DNA of 64,000 nt from Rhizobium sp. Q54 (lineage in GTDB: Bacteria > Pseudomonadota > Alphaproteobacteria > UBA2966 > CAIVPW01): contig CAMEYM010000013.1 in NCBI GenBank assembly GCA_945947575.1, positions 19,617 to 83,616 of the forward strand, read 5' to 3'. Position 1 is the first letter of the stretch, and the number at the start of each line of letters is the position of its first letter. Below, in pieces: positions 1 to 8,976 of this stretch. The notes under the pieces were generated by a model, which searched no databases, had not been told where the DNA came from, and worked only from the letters and a program-made list of their open reading frames with translations. The translations under genes were made by a program, and so were the position numbers.

Positions 1-36
1 CAGCTGGCGCAGGATGTAGCGCGACACATGATTCAC
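1..36 (-). CDS. lptF: LptF-like permease, first 12 codons only (partial)
   Basis: Reading the minus strand from a GTG at 36 gives MNHVSRYILRQL, which matches the typical N-terminus of LptF, an inner-membrane permease subunit of the LptBFGC lipopolysaccharide exporter (family form M-N-x-x-x-R-Y-I-L-R-Q-L). The rest lies left of the window. lptF/lptG are commonly divergent from pepA in alphaproteobacteria; here one extra gene separates them from pepA. A TATACT on the minus strand ends six bases before the GTG, which would suit a leaderless transcript; I see no ribosome binding site. The call rests on 12 residues plus synteny. Confidence 0.55.
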   Translation of the reverse strand, partial: MNHVSRYILRQL

Positions 37-107
37 CGGGCCAGTATACGCAGGTCGGAAGCCAAGGGAATCTGCCAAGTGGCGACCCAGTATAGGCCGG
101 ACACCGC

Positions 108-113
108 AGGAGG
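108..113 (+). promoter_or_regulatory. Ribosome binding site that fixes the first plus-strand start
   Basis: A perfect AGGAGG directly abuts a TTG at 114 but lies six bases before a GTG at 120 in the same frame. The spacing favours the GTG as the true start. Confidence 0.7.
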
Positions 114-119
114 TTGCGC

Positions 120-998
120 GTGCGCGTAGCCGTGCTCGGCGCCACGGGCAAGACCGGCCGCTACCTCGTCGCGCGCCTGTGCCACGACGGTCACGCGGTG
201 GTAGCGCTGTCTCGCAAGCTCGACCGGCTCGACGCCGTCGACGGGTGCGCCACCCGGCGGCAAGCCGACATCCTGCAACGCGACACCATCGTGGCGGCGC
301 TTGCGGACGCCGAGTGCGTCGTCAGCCTCGCCCACGCCAGCCTCGCCGAGCCGCTGCTCGCCGCGCTGCCGCCGCTCTGTCGCTGGGTTGTGCTGACCGG
401 GTCCGTGCGCCGATCGACGGCGCTGCCCGACCCCGGCGCCGACGGGGTGCGCCGCGGCGAAGCCGCGTTCCGTGCCTGGATCGCCGCCGGCGGCCGCGGC
501 GTCATGCTGCATCCCTCGATGATCTTCGGCGCTCCCGACGACCGCAACGTCGGACGCCTGCTGCGGTTCATGCGACGCTGGCCGCGCGCGCTGCCCCTCG
601 TGGTGCCGTTGCCGGGCGGCGGCCGCCACACGGTGCAGCCGGTCTACTTCGAAGACCTTGTCGCGGCGTTTGCCGCCGCCGTGACACCGTCGCGCGCCTT
701 GCCGCTCGACATCGAGATCGTCGGACCGCAGCCGATGCAGTACTGCGACCTGGTGCGTGCGACCGCCGCTGCGCTCGGTCGCCGCGCGTGGATCGTGCCG
801 TTGCCGCTGTCGCTACTTGTCGGCGTCGCGTACGTCGCCGCCACCCTCGGATTCAAAGTCCCGTTCACCGCCGCCGAGCTCCGTCGCGGCACGGAGAGCA
901 AACGTTTCGCCGTCGAGCCGATGCAGACCCTGTTGGGCGTCCGACCGCGCGCCTTCGACGTCGGCGTGCGCGAGAAAGTGACGCGCGGCTGGTTCTGA
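120..998 (+). CDS. NAD(P)-binding Rossmann protein, NmrA/SDR-like
   Basis: This 292-residue protein opens with a dinucleotide-binding glycine motif, GATGKTG at residues 7-13 after a first beta strand (MRVAVL), as in NmrA-like and atypical short-chain dehydrogenase proteins. A second acidic stretch and an HPSMIFG segment near residue 130 resemble the extended-SDR/complex-I-assembly (NDUFA9-like) group. No classical YxxxK catalytic pair is obvious, so it may be a redox sensor or a divergent epimerase rather than an active dehydrogenase. The substrate is unknown. It stands alone between lptF (divergent) and pepA, a place where many relatives have no gene, so it may be a lineage-specific insertion. 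The GTG start at 120 is chosen from the RBS spacing. Confidence 0.75.
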   Translation: MRVAVLGATGKTGRYLVARLCHDGHAVVALSRKLDRLDAVDGCATRRQADILQRDTIVAALADAECVVSLAHASLAEPLLAALPPLCRWVVLTGSVRRSTALPDPGADGVRRGEAAFRAWIAAGGRGVMLHPSMIFGAPDDRNVGRLLRFMRRWPRALPLVVPLPGGGRHTVQPVYFEDLVAAFAAAVTPSRALPLDIEIVGPQPMQYCDLVRATAAALGRRAWIVPLPLSLLVGVAYVAATLGFKVPFTAAELRRGTESKRFAVEPMQTLLGVRPRAFDVGVREKVTRGWF

Positions 999-1230
999 GA
1001 CAGCGAGATCACATCGCCGGGACTGGCTTGATCGTATCCGCAGCCGCACTACATGGCGGGGGTCTGGCGCAGTGCGGAAGGTTTGTGCCCATAGATCGCC
1101 CATATTGTTGGTGAGCGCCCTACGCCGGATCGCTTGCCGGCATGTTTTTTCCGGGAGGCGCGCCCGGTAAGATGCACCGCCCATTGCGGTTTGCGCGGGG
1201 CTCTTGTCCACGATCCGTCGAGGAGCATTC

Positions 1231-2730
1231 ATGAAGGTCTCTTTTGCTGGCACCACGATTCCGTCCGACGGTGCTTTGGCGCTCGGTGTGGCGAAGGGCG
1301 GCAAGCTCGGAGCCCTCGCGGCCTCCGTGGATAAGAAGAGCAAGGGCGGCGTGCGCCGCGCCATCAAGGCGGCCAGTCGCTTCGAAGGCGACAAGGGTCA
1401 ATCGCTCGAGATCCTCGCCCCGTCCGGCACGCGTCTTTCGCGTCTCATCCTGGTCGGCCTCGGCAAGCCGGAGGACTTCGATACCCGCGCCGCCGAGGTG
1501 CTCGGCGCCAACGTCGCGCGGCGCGTGTCGGCCACCGGCGACACCAAGGTCGCCATCGCGCTCGACGTGACCAAGGGTTTCAAGATCGATGAGGACAAGC
1601 TGTCGGCGCGGATCGCCTTCGGCGCGCGTCTCGGCAGCTACCGCTTCGATCGCTACCGGACCAAGGAGAAGCCGGACAAAAAGCCGAGCCTCAAGCAGCT
1701 GACGGTACTCACGGCCGGCAACACGTCTGCGCAGAAGCGGTTCGCCATCCTCGACAAACTTGCCGAAAGCGTCTCCTTCACGCGCGATCTCGTCACCGAG
1801 CCGCCCAACGTCCTGTTCCCGAAGTCACTTGCGGCCCACGCCGAGAGTCTCGCCAGCCTCGGCGTGAAGGTCGAAGTGCTCGGCATCGCCAAGCTGCAGA
1901 AACTCGGCATGGGTTCCCTCATCGGTGTCGCGCAGGGGTCGAGCCACGAGCCCTACGTCGTCGTCATGCAGTGGAACGGCGGCAAGCCCAAAGCTCCGCC
2001 GGTCGCATTCATCGGCAAGGGCGTCACCTTCGACTCCGGTGGCCTTTCTTTGAAGCCGGCTTCCGGCATGGAAGAGATGAAGTTCGACATGGCCGGCTCG
2101 GCCGCGGTGATTGGCACGATGCGTGCGCTCGCCGCGCGTAAGGCGAAGGTCAACGCCGTGGGCGTCGTCGGCCTCGTCGAGAACATGCCGTCCGCCAACG
2201 CGCAACGGCCCGGCGACGTCGTCACGTCCATGTCCGGGCAGACCATCGAGGTGCTCAACACCGACGCCGAGGGCCGCCTCGTGCTCGCCGACGTGCTCTG
2301 GTACGCCAAGGACCGCTTCAAGCCGGTGTTCATGGTGGATCTCGCCACGCTGACCGGCGCGATCATCGTTGCCCTCGGCCACAACCAGGCCGGTTTGTTC
2401 TCCAACAACGACGAGCTCGCCACGCGCCTGGTCTCTGCCGGCGACGCCGAAGGCGAGAAGATGTGGCGCATGCCGCTTGGTGAGGACTACGACAAGGACA
2501 TCGACTCCGACATCGCCGACATGAAGAACATCGGCACCGGCGGCAAGGCTGGCTCGATCATCGGCGCCCAGTTCCTGCAGCGCTTCGTCGGCGACACGCC
2601 GTGGGCGCACCTGGACATCGCCGGCACCGCCTGGCTGAACAAGGACAACCCGACGGCGCCCAAGGGCGCCACCGGCTACGGCGTGCGCCTCCTCAATCGC
2701 CTCGTCGCCGATCACTACGAAGAGAAGTGA
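1231..2730 (+). CDS. pepA: Leucyl aminopeptidase PepA (M17)
   Basis: A cytosolic M17 aminopeptidase that removes N-terminal residues from peptides using two metal ions. The 499-residue length is normal. The C-terminal catalytic domain shows the metal-binding segment [10 protein letters not shown] (about residues 261-270), [10 protein letters not shown], and the family signature NTDAEGRL (about 343-350). The ATG at 1231 is preceded by AGGAG at 1221-1225, so the upstream in-frame start at 1204 is rejected. Its TGA overlaps the GTG of holC (GTGA), indicating translational coupling. E. coli PepA is also a DNA-binding protein; nothing here shows whether that holds. Confidence 0.97.
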   Translation: MKVSFAGTTIPSDGALALGVAKGGKLGALAASVDKKSKGGVRRAIKAASRFEGDKGQSLEILAPSGTRLSRLILVGLGKPEDFDTRAAEVLGANVARRVSATGDTKVAIALDVTKGFKIDEDKLSARIAFGARLGSYRFDRYRTKEKPDKKPSLKQLTVLTAGNTSAQKRFAILDKLAESVSFTRDLVTEPPNVLFPKSLAAHAESLASLGVKVEVLGIAKLQKLGMGSLIGVAQGSSHEPYVVVMQWNGGKPKAPPVAFIGKGVTFDSGGLSLKPASGMEEMKFDMAGSAAVIGTMRALAARKAKVNAVGVVGLVENMPSANAQRPGDVVTSMSGQTIEVLNTDAEGRLVLADVLWYAKDRFKPVFMVDLATLTGAIIVALGHNQAGLFSNNDELATRLVSAGDAEGEKMWRMPLGEDYDKDIDSDIADMKNIGTGGKAGSIIGAQFLQRFVGDTPWAHLDIAGTAWLNKDNPTAPKGATGYGVRLLNRLVADHYEEK

Positions 2731-3179
2731 CCGAAGTCTCGTTCTATCACCTGCAGCGCGTCGGCCTGGACCGCGCGCTGCCCAAGCTTCTCGAGAAGGC
2801 GCTGGAACGCGGCCTGCGCGTTCTCGTGCGCGCCGGCTCCGACGATCGCGTCGAAGCGCTCAACGCGGCGTTGTGGACCTACGACCCCGACTCGTTCCTG
2901 CCCCACGGCAGCAAAGCCGACGGCAACTCTGCCCAGCAGCCGATCTACCTGACGGCAGACGCCGCAGAGAACCCCAACGCCGCCACCATGCTGGTGCTGG
3001 TGGATGGCATGGAGGCCGAGGACGTCGGCACCTTCGCCCGCGTCCTCGACATGTTCGACGGCAATGACGCCGAGGCGGTGGAGGCGGCCCGCGCCCGCTG
3101 GCGCACCCTCCAGGCCGGTGGCCACGCGCTCACCTACTGGCAGCAGACCGACTCTGGCGGCTGGGAGAAGAAGACCTAG
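2727..3179 (+). CDS. holC: DNA polymerase III chi subunit HolC
   Basis: A 150-residue chi subunit, which links the clamp loader to single-strand-binding protein at the replication fork. It begins with TEVSFYHLQ, the usual N-terminus, and contains [22 protein letters not shown], where the aromatic and [10 protein letters not shown] core is typical of chi. The GTG start overlaps the pepA stop by four bases (GTGA). The pepA-holC pairing is widely conserved in proteobacteria and supports both calls. The C-terminus ends WYQ-like as [10 protein letters not shown] before a short basic tail. Confidence 0.95.
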   Translation: MTEVSFYHLQRVGLDRALPKLLEKALERGLRVLVRAGSDDRVEALNAALWTYDPDSFLPHGSKADGNSAQQPIYLTADAAENPNAATMLVLVDGMEAEDVGTFARVLDMFDGNDAEAVEAARARWRTLQAGGHALTYWQQTDSGGWEKKT

Positions 3180-3183
3180 TGCC

Positions 3184-3212
3184 TTGCGGGCGCCACAACG
3201 CGCCAGTATAAG
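3184..3212 (+). promoter_or_regulatory. Sigma-70-type promoter for ndk
   Basis: TTGCGG at 3184-3189 and TATAAG at 3207-3212 are separated by 17 bases, close to the housekeeping consensus. It lies just after the holC stop and about 31 bases before the ndk ATG, so ndk can be transcribed independently of pepA-holC. Confidence 0.6.
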
Positions 3213-3243
3213 CCGCGCCACACTTTAGATATTGGAGGCGACC

Positions 3244-3666
3244 ATGGCGCGCGAGCGCACCTTTTCGATCATCAAGCCCGACGCGACCGCGCGCAACCTG
3301 ACCGGTTCGATCAACCAGCGTCTCGAGACGGCGGGCCTGCGTATCGTCGCCCAGCGTCGCGCCCGTCTCACCCGGGCCCAGGCCGAGGGCTTCTACGCCG
3401 AGCACAAGGCGCGGCCGTTCTTCGACTCCCTGTGCGCGTTCATGACCTCCGGTCCGGTCGTGCTGCAGGTGCTGGAAGGCGAGGGCGCCATCGCCAAGAA
3501 CCGCGAGACCATGGGCGCCACCAATCCGGCCAACGCCAACCCCGGCACCATCCGCAAGGACTTCGCCGAGAGCGTCGAGCGCAACTCGGTGCACGGCTCC
3601 GACTCGCCGACGTCCGCTGCCCGCGAGATCTCCTACTTCTTTGCTGAGACCGAGATCGTTGGCTGA
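3244..3666 (+). CDS. ndk: Nucleoside diphosphate kinase
   Basis: This enzyme equilibrates nucleoside di- and triphosphates through a phosphohistidine. The protein has 140 residues, the usual length. It shows the ATP-site opening [10 protein letters not shown] and the active-site motif NSVHGSDS with the phosphorylated His near residue 117. The ATG at 3244 is preceded by GGAGG at 3234-3238, which argues against the in-frame ATG at 3232. Its last 34 bases overlap the 3' end of convergent purN, an unusually long tail-to-tail overlap. Confidence 0.97.
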   Translation: MARERTFSIIKPDATARNLTGSINQRLETAGLRIVAQRRARLTRAQAEGFYAEHKARPFFDSLCAFMTSGPVVLQVLEGEGAIAKNRETMGATNPANANPGTIRKDFAESVERNSVHGSDSPTSAAREISYFFAETEIVG

Positions 3667-4334
3667 GGATTGAAATACACGGCGGCAGGTGCCGCCGCTC
3701 CGTCGATCGTCACGCGGGCGCCTTGAACGTGCACGCGACCCTCGGCGATCCAGCGCACCACCTGCGGATAGATGTGGTGCTCTGAGCTCGTGACGCGAGT
3801 CGCAAGCGTGTCGGCCGTGTCGCCGATCTGCACCGGCACCGCCACTTGGGCGATGATTGGTCCGACATCTACCTCGCTGCGCACGTAGTGCACGGTGCAG
3901 CCGGCGAAGCGCACACCTGAGGCGATCGCCCGTTCATGGGTGTGCAGGCCTGGGAACGCGGGCAGCAGCGACGGATGGATGTTGATCAGGCGGTCGCGGA
4001 ACGCCGCCACGAACCCCGGCGTCAGGATGCGCATGAAGCCGGCGAGGCATACGAGTTCGGCGCCCGCAGCGACCAGCTGTTCCTGCGCCGCCTTGTCGAA
4101 GGCCTCGCGCGAGCCAATCTGCTTATGGTCGATGACCGCGGTGGCGAGCCCGGCCTGCTCGGCGCGCCGCAGCGCCTGGGCGCCGGGTACGTTCGACAGG
4201 ACCAGCACGATGCGCGCCGGGAAATCCAGCTTAGCGCACGCATCGATGAGTGCCTGCAGGTTGGAGCCGCGGCCGGAAGCGAGGACCGCGACGGCCATGC
4301 GCGGGCTGGCTTGGTTGCTGGTTTTCCCGCTCAT
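3633..4334 (-). CDS. purN: Phosphoribosylglycinamide formyltransferase PurN
   Basis: This enzyme transfers a formyl group from 10-formyl-tetrahydrofolate to GAR in purine synthesis. The 233-residue protein has the N-terminal [15 protein letters not shown], the catalytic [21 protein letters not shown] region with its Asn/His, GCTVHYV and the DVGPIIAQ segment holding the catalytic Asp. Start choice is uncertain: ATG at 4334 or the internal ATG at 4298, which begins [11 protein letters not shown]. In related genomes purM usually sits beside purN upstream of the DUF2066 gene; here purM is absent from the locus and the neighbouring DUF2066 gene diverges directly. Confidence 0.96.
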   Translation of the reverse strand: MSGKTSNQASPRMAVAVLASGRGSNLQALIDACAKLDFPARIVLVLSNVPGAQALRRAEQAGLATAVIDHKQIGSREAFDKAAQEQLVAAGAELVCLAGFMRILTPGFVAAFRDRLINIHPSLLPAFPGLHTHERAIASGVRFAGCTVHYVRSEVDVGPIIAQVAVPVQIGDTADTLATRVTSSEHHIYPQVVRWIAEGRVHVQGARVTIDGAAAPAAVYFNPQPTISVSAKK

Positions 4335-4420
4335 CCAGTATGCTGCCCGACGGAGCGTTCACCATACTTGAACCAGTTGGCGATGCAATGCCGCCCAGGG
4401 CCCGTGGCGCCGCGCGAGGC

Positions 4421-5572
4421 ATGTCGCACGGGCGCGTGCGCAACGGGGCCATATGGCGCGCGCGCGTGCGCGCGTTGGGAGCGGCGTTAGCCGTTCTGCT
4501 GACGCTGTGGCTCGCCGTCGCTGCAGCTCCGGCTGTGGCGCAGGGCGTATTCGTTGTGGACGGCATCCGCGTGGACGCGACCGCCGCCGACGCCAACGCC
4601 GCGCGCGAGGTCGCCCTGGCCACCGGTACCCGCGAGGCCTACCGCAAGCTCTTGGAGCAGATCGTGCCGCGCGAGTTCCACGCGCGCCTGCCCGATCCGC
4701 GCGCGCCCGACCTTACCGGCATGGTGTTCAGCCTGCAGGTTGAGAACGAGCGCACTTCGCCGACGCGCTACCTCGCCAACCTGACGGTAAGTTTTAGGCG
4801 CGACGCCATCCGCGCGCTGTTGCAGCGCTCGCAAGTGCCATTCGCCGAGACCGCCAGCCGCCCGGTGCTGATCGTGCCGGTCTACAACGCCGCCGGCGCA
4901 ACCCTGTTGTGGGATGACCCGAACCCGTGGCGCCAGGCGTGGGGCTTCGCCCGCGACCGCAACAGCCTCTCGCCGATGGTGCTCGCCAACGGCGACCTTA
5001 CCGACGTCGGCCTGATTAGCGCCGCCCAAGCCGCCGGTGGGGACCGCAGCCGCTTGTCGGCCATCGCCCAGCGCTATGGCGTCGAGGATGTCTTGGTCGC
5101 TCAGGCCAATCTGCGCTTCGAGATCGGCAGCCGCATTCCGTCCATCGACATCGTCCTGCGCCGCTTCGGCCCGTCCGGCGAGGGCACCACCATTGAGGGC
5201 TTCCGGGGCGAAGCCGCTGAACCGGTGCAGGCGCTGCTGGCGCGCGCCGTCGCGTCCATCGTCACCGGCATCGAGGAGCGCTGGAAGCGGGAGCACTTGC
5301 TCGCATTCGGCAATGAAGCGGTTCTTTCCGCCAACGTTCCGCTCGCCACGCTTGGCGACTGGATCGGCATTCGCCAGCGCCTGGAACGCGCTCCGGAGAT
5401 CAAGGCCGTCGAGCTCGCCGAGATCTCCACCACCGGTGCCCAGGTGATGCTGCGCTACTTCGGCCAGGCCGGCAGCCTTGTCACGGCGTTGGCCCAACGT
5501 GGCATGATACTGTCCGAAAGCGGCGGCTACTGGACGCTCACCCTGCGGCCAGGCGCTCCCGCCCTCAATTGA
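4421..5572 (+). CDS. DUF2066 domain exported protein
   Basis: A 383-residue protein with an N-terminal hydrophobic signal (LGAALAVLLTLWLAVAA, residues about 19-35, followed by AVAQG) and a body matching the DUF2066 family: GVFVVDGIRVDATA near the mature N-terminus and conserved alternating segments (LPDPRAPDLTGMVFS; SFRRDAIRALL). The family is periplasmic or membrane-attached and of unknown function; in alphaproteobacteria it sits between purM/purN and the phosphatidyltransferase gene. The ATG at 4421 gives a compact signal peptide; upstream in-frame ATGs at 4388 or 4250 are possible but the latter would run into purN. It is followed nine bases later by the next gene, so the two are probably co-transcribed. 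Confidence 0.85.
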   Translation: MSHGRVRNGAIWRARVRALGAALAVLLTLWLAVAAAPAVAQGVFVVDGIRVDATAADANAAREVALATGTREAYRKLLEQIVPREFHARLPDPRAPDLTGMVFSLQVENERTSPTRYLANLTVSFRRDAIRALLQRSQVPFAETASRPVLIVPVYNAAGATLLWDDPNPWRQAWGFARDRNSLSPMVLANGDLTDVGLISAAQAAGGDRSRLSAIAQRYGVEDVLVAQANLRFEIGSRIPSIDIVLRRFGPSGEGTTIEGFRGEAAEPVQALLARAVASIVTGIEERWKREHLLAFGNEAVLSANVPLATLGDWIGIRQRLERAPEIKAVELAEISTTGAQVMLRYFGQAGSLVTALAQRGMILSESGGYWTLTLRPGAPALN

Positions 5573-5581
5573 GCCCCGCGC

Positions 5582-6139
5582 GTGAACATTGCCAACTTCA
5601 TCACTCTCGGGCGCTTGTTCGCGGTACCGGTGACGATTTGGCTGATCCTCGGCGATCGCCTGGCGGTAGCTTTCTGGGTATTCGTCATCGCGGGCATCTC
5701 GGATGCGCTCGATGGCTGGGTCGCGAAGCGCTACAACCTCGTCACCGAGCTCGGCAGCACCCTCGATCCGGTCGCCGACAAGGCGCTGCTCGTGGCGGTC
5801 TACGTGACGCTCGGTTCCGCGGGGCATTTGCCCGACTGGTTGGTGATCCTGGTGGTGTTCCGCGACTTCGCCATCCTTGGGGGTGCCCTCTTGGCGCGCA
5901 CTCTGCGCCTCGAGGTGCAGTTCGAGCCGATGCGCATCAGCAAGATCAATACTGTCGCGCAAATCGCACTGGCAGCCGCGGTGCTCGGCCAGTACGCGTC
6001 GGCGTTCCTCCAGACCTGGACCACCGGTATCGGCACCTGGTTGCTGATGGCGTTGGTCACCATCACCACGCTGTGGTCCGGCACCAGCTACCTCATCCGC
6101 TTCAGCGAGCAGGCTCGCTCGACCAAGCCCGGCGCCTGA
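5582..6139 (+). CDS. CDP-alcohol phosphatidyltransferase family protein
   Basis: A 185-residue integral membrane enzyme that joins CDP-diacylglycerol to an alcohol in phospholipid synthesis. It carries the family signature DALDGWVAKR...G(3)D(3)D at residues about 42-68, with all four acidic metal ligands visible (D, D, D, D in SDALDGW and STLDPVADKA), and several hydrophobic helices. The alcohol acceptor cannot be read from sequence; PgsA-type (glycerol 3-phosphate) or a cardiolipin-synthase-like role are both possible. The start is GTG at 5582, shortly after the DUF2066 stop. The next gene starts one base after its stop codon. Confidence 0.9.
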   Translation: MNIANFITLGRLFAVPVTIWLILGDRLAVAFWVFVIAGISDALDGWVAKRYNLVTELGSTLDPVADKALLVAVYVTLGSAGHLPDWLVILVVFRDFAILGGALLARTLRLEVQFEPMRISKINTVAQIALAAAVLGQYASAFLQTWTTGIGTWLLMALVTITTLWSGTSYLIRFSEQARSTKPGA

Positions 6140-6140
6140 C

Positions 6141-7211
6141 ATGAACGCGCGCCAGCAGGTTCTTTTTTGGCTGATCAGCCTGCTGCTGTTCGGCGCCGTC
6201 GTTTATGTGCTGCGCCCAGTTCTGTTGCCGTTCGTGGCGGCCATGGCCGTCGCCTACCTGCTCGATCCGGCGGCCGACCGATTGGAGCGTTGGAACTTCT
6301 CGCGCAACGCCGCGACCTGGATGCTGACGGTCGGGTTCTTCTCGATCATCGTGCTGGGGCTGCTGCTGCTGGCGCCGCTGCTCTACAGCCAGATCATCGG
6401 CTTCATCGACCGGCTGCCGGAATACATTGAGAGCGCGCGTGCCTGGCTGCTGCCTCTCATCGACCGCCTAGTCGAGCGCATCCCCATGCTCGGTGATCCC
6501 AACGCGCTGTGGCAAAACACCGCAGGTCTCGCAACGGGGTGGACCTCGTGGGTTGGCGTTGGCGTGGCCGGCCTGTGGAACCGCGGCCTCGCGCTGTTCA
6601 ATCTGCTGTCGCTGCTGCTCATCACGCCGGTGGTGTCGTTCTACCTGCTGCGTGATTGGCATAGCTTCGTCGCCGTACTCGACTCGTTGCTGCCGCGTCA
6701 GCACGCGGACACCATCCGCGAGCAGGCGCGCCGCATCGACGAAGTCCTCGCCGCCTTCGTGCGCGGCCAAGGCCTGGTGGCGCTCGCCGACGGCGTCGTC
6801 TACGGGCTCGGCCTGTCGTTCGTCGGCCTCGAGTTCGGATTGGTGATCGGGCTAGGGGCGGGGCTGCTGTCGTTCGTGCCGTACCTCGGCGCGCTGCTCG
6901 GCTCGTTCACCGCCATGATGGTCGCACTGCTGCAATGGGGTCTCGACCCGATCCAGTTGGTGCTGGTCGCGGCAGTATTCGTCATCGGCCAGCTGCTCGA
7001 GAACGCCGTGTGGCAGCCACGCCTGCTCGGCAGCCGCGTCGGCTTGCACCCGGTGTGGATCATCTTCGGCGTACTTACCGGCGCATCGCTGTTCGGCTTT
7101 GTCGGTGTGCTCCTCGCCGTGCCGACCGCCGCGGCGATCGGTGTGCTGATCCGGTTCGGCCTCGATCGCTACCGGCAGAGTCGCATATATCGCGGACCCG
7201 ATGCGGCGTGA
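6141..7211 (+). CDS. AI-2E/PerM family transporter
   Basis: A 356-residue polytopic membrane protein of the PerM (formerly AI-2E) family. It has two N-terminal transmembrane helices, a large extracytoplasmic middle segment (about residues 90-130), and a C-terminal bundle with the conserved glycine-rich GLGAGLLSFVPYLGALLG, FVIGQLLENAVWQPRLLGSRVGLHP and GVLLAVPTAAAIGVL segments typical of the family. Substrates vary (autoinducer-2, Na+/H+, unknown). It is sandwiched between the phosphatidyltransferase and hdaA, a conserved alphaproteobacterial order, and its stop overlaps the hdaA GTG by four bases. Confidence 0.93.
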   Translation: MNARQQVLFWLISLLLFGAVVYVLRPVLLPFVAAMAVAYLLDPAADRLERWNFSRNAATWMLTVGFFSIIVLGLLLLAPLLYSQIIGFIDRLPEYIESARAWLLPLIDRLVERIPMLGDPNALWQNTAGLATGWTSWVGVGVAGLWNRGLALFNLLSLLLITPVVSFYLLRDWHSFVAVLDSLLPRQHADTIREQARRIDEVLAAFVRGQGLVALADGVVYGLGLSFVGLEFGLVIGLGAGLLSFVPYLGALLGSFTAMMVALLQWGLDPIQLVLVAAVFVIGQLLENAVWQPRLLGSRVGLHPVWIIFGVLTGASLFGFVGVLLAVPTAAAIGVLIRFGLDRYRQSRIYRGPDAA

Positions 7212-7879
7212 GCGGCCAGGGCAAGGGACCCGGTACCGGCGTACAGCTGCCGCTCGACCTCGGCCATCGCCGTGCCATGGGGCGCGACGATTTCCTCGTC
7301 TCGGTCGCCAACGAGGAAGCCGTCCGTTGGATCGACCGTTGGCCTGACTGGCCGCCGCCCGGCATCGTCATCGCTGGCCCGCCGGGCTCCGGCAAGACCC
7401 ACCTCGCGCACGTCTGGGCGGCGCGGTCCGGAGCGACCTTTGCGGCGCCCGACCTGAATGCGGTACCCGCGCGGGGGCCGATCGTCGTTGATGACGCCGA
7501 CCGCGCGCCGGAGCGCGAACTCCTGTTCCTCTTCAACGCGGCACGCGCCAACGCCGCGACCTTGCTCCTCATCGCGGGGCGCCCGCCGGCGCAGTGGGCC
7601 ATCAAGCTGCCGGACCTGCGCTCGCGTCTCGGCACTCTAACGGTGGCTGAGATCGCCGCCCCCGACGACGCGCTGCTCGCCGCCGTCTTGATGAAGCACT
7701 TCGCCGACCGCCAGATGCAGGTGCCGCCGGAAGTCCTGTCCTTCCTGTTGGCGCGGCTGGAGCGCTCGTTCGAGGCGGCGGCGCGCGCGGCCGCTGCCCT
7801 AGACCGGGCGGCCCTGGCCCGCCGGCGTCCGCTCACCCTCCCGCTGGCGCGCGAGGTCCTTACCGAGCTTGAGATTTGA
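7208..7879 (+). CDS. hdaA: HdaA, DnaA-related regulator of replication initiation
   Basis: A 223-residue DnaA-like AAA+ protein. In Caulobacter, HdaA works with the DNA sliding clamp to inactivate DnaA-ATP after initiation. Visible here: a clamp-binding motif near the N-terminus (QLPLDLG, residues 13-19), Walker A GPPGSGKTH (about 58-66), Walker B VVDDADR, and the arginine-rich lid region (RLERSFEAAARAAAALD). There is no C-terminal DnaA DNA-binding domain, which separates it from DnaA. The GTG start at 7208 overlaps the transporter stop (GTGA). Confidence 0.92.
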   Translation: MSGQGKGPGTGVQLPLDLGHRRAMGRDDFLVSVANEEAVRWIDRWPDWPPPGIVIAGPPGSGKTHLAHVWAARSGATFAAPDLNAVPARGPIVVDDADRAPERELLFLFNAARANAATLLLIAGRPPAQWAIKLPDLRSRLGTLTVAEIAAPDDALLAAVLMKHFADRQMQVPPEVLSFLLARLERSFEAAARAAAALDRAALARRRPLTLPLAREVLTELEI

Positions 7880-7991
7880 TCGGCGCGGCATCAATTCTTT
7901 GGGATTCCGGCCGGGGGCGCCGGCCAGTCCTGCACGGCGCGCAGCGCTTGTGCTTCTATGCGCGCGGGGCGGGGGTGTGAGGTACGTACCA

Positions 7992-8435
7992 ATGTCTATG
8001 AAGGCTCGGGTTCGCTGGATCGAGAAGCGCCTGTTCATGGGCGAGTCGGGGACGGGCCATACGGTCGTGCTCGGCACGACCGCCAGCGCGGACGGCCACA
8101 AGTTGGCACCAAGCGCCCTCGAACTGATGCTAATCGGCGCCGGCGGCTGCACGGCATGGGACGTCGTCGACATCCTCGAGAAGGGGCGTCAGGCAGTGGC
8201 GGATTGCGTCGTCGACCTCGATGCCGAGCGCGCCGAGACCGAGCCCAAGGTCTTCACGCGCATCCATATCCATTTCACGGTGTCCGGACGCGGCCTTGAT
8301 CGCTCGAAGGTCGAGCGTGCCATCCAGCTGTCGGCTGACAAGTACTGCTCGGCGACCGCCATGCTCGCCAAGACCGCTGCCATCACCCACGACTTCGAGA
8401 TCGTCGAGACCGAGACCGTCGCTGTCGCGTCGTAG
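7992..8435 (+). CDS. OsmC family protein (YhfA-like)
   Basis: A 147-residue OsmC/Ohr superfamily protein. Members reduce hydroperoxides with a pair of cysteines; YhfA-type proteins are less well characterised. Both cysteines are present: GGCTAWDV (about residue 54) and DKYCSATAM (about 118). The ATG at 7992 begins MSMKARVRW, the usual N-terminus for this group. It is transcribed alone after hdaA, with a 112-base gap, and its stop codon directly abuts that of the convergent gene at 8436. Confidence 0.92.
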   Translation: MSMKARVRWIEKRLFMGESGTGHTVVLGTTASADGHKLAPSALELMLIGAGGCTAWDVVDILEKGRQAVADCVVDLDAERAETEPKVFTRIHIHFTVSGRGLDRSKVERAIQLSADKYCSATAMLAKTAAITHDFEIVETETVAVAS

Positions 8436-8774
8436 CTAGTAGCGGTCCGGGTCGGGGTACTGGAACAGCAGGAAGCCACCGCGCTTTCCAGTCTTCTTCA
8501 CGTCCAGGGCAATCCACCGATTGCCTTCGACGATGTAAGTGAGCTCGACCTCGTCCCCGCGATGCACCTCGTACAGCGGCGAGGCCGTGTTGCCGCGTAC
8601 CAGGTATGTCTCGGCCCCCACAGTCAGCGTCCGTGAGTCCGGATTGACGGCACGGACGATGCCCTCCGTGAATCCCGCGGGCTTGATCTGTGCGATGCCG
8701 ACTGCAGGGACTGCCGCCATCGTCAGTCCGGCGAAGAGGGCCGCGGTGCGCATGGTCTTCCAGGAAGAGTTCAT
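8436..8774 (-). CDS. Small exported protein with a DUF1344-like beta domain
   Basis: A 112-residue protein with a signal peptide (MRTAALFAGLTMAAVPAVGIAQ) and a single beta-rich domain: GIVRAVNPDSRTLTVGAETYLV, then DEVELTYIVEGNRWIALDVKK. The pattern of an 'x-V-x-x-v-(D/N)P-x-(S/T)-R-T-l-T' strand followed by a 'G-D-x-V-x-v-x-Y-x-x-x-g-x-x-x-A-x-x-V' strand resembles the DUF1344 family; the assignment is tentative. The protein upstream on the same strand (8977-9642) ends in a clearly homologous domain. Probably periplasmic; function unknown. Confidence 0.75.
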   Translation of the reverse strand: MNSSWKTMRTAALFAGLTMAAVPAVGIAQIKPAGFTEGIVRAVNPDSRTLTVGAETYLVRGNTASPLYEVHRGDEVELTYIVEGNRWIALDVKKTGKRGGFLLFQYPDPDRY

Positions 8775-8929
8775 TGTCGACCTCCTGAGTTCAGTCTACA
8801 TCGACAAAGGCAGGACCACGCGCTCGCGCGGTCTCGCGTCCTGCTGCTTGATCGACAGGACCCGGAGGAAATGGGGCGGAACCTGTGATCGCAGGGTGGC
8901 AAGGCTGTGGCATTCGGCGAACATAAGAA

Positions 8930-8953
8930 GGGGCGCGGCTTGCGCCGCGCCCC
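8930..8953 (-). terminator. Rho-independent terminator for the 8977-9642 gene
   Basis: A perfect 10-bp stem (GGGGCGCGGC / GCCGCGCCCC) with a four-base loop, 24 bases past the stop codon on the minus strand and followed on that strand by TTCTTATGTT. It separates the two paralogous exported-protein genes into different transcripts. Confidence 0.75.
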
Positions 8954-8976
8954 CATGCGTGTGCTGGTCCGGCGAA

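Noticed and set aside
4487..6142. 551-codon open frame on the minus strand opposite the DUF2066 and phosphatidyltransferase genes
   Set aside because: It is a shadow of GC-rich codon use; both plus-strand genes have recognised families and the minus product has none.
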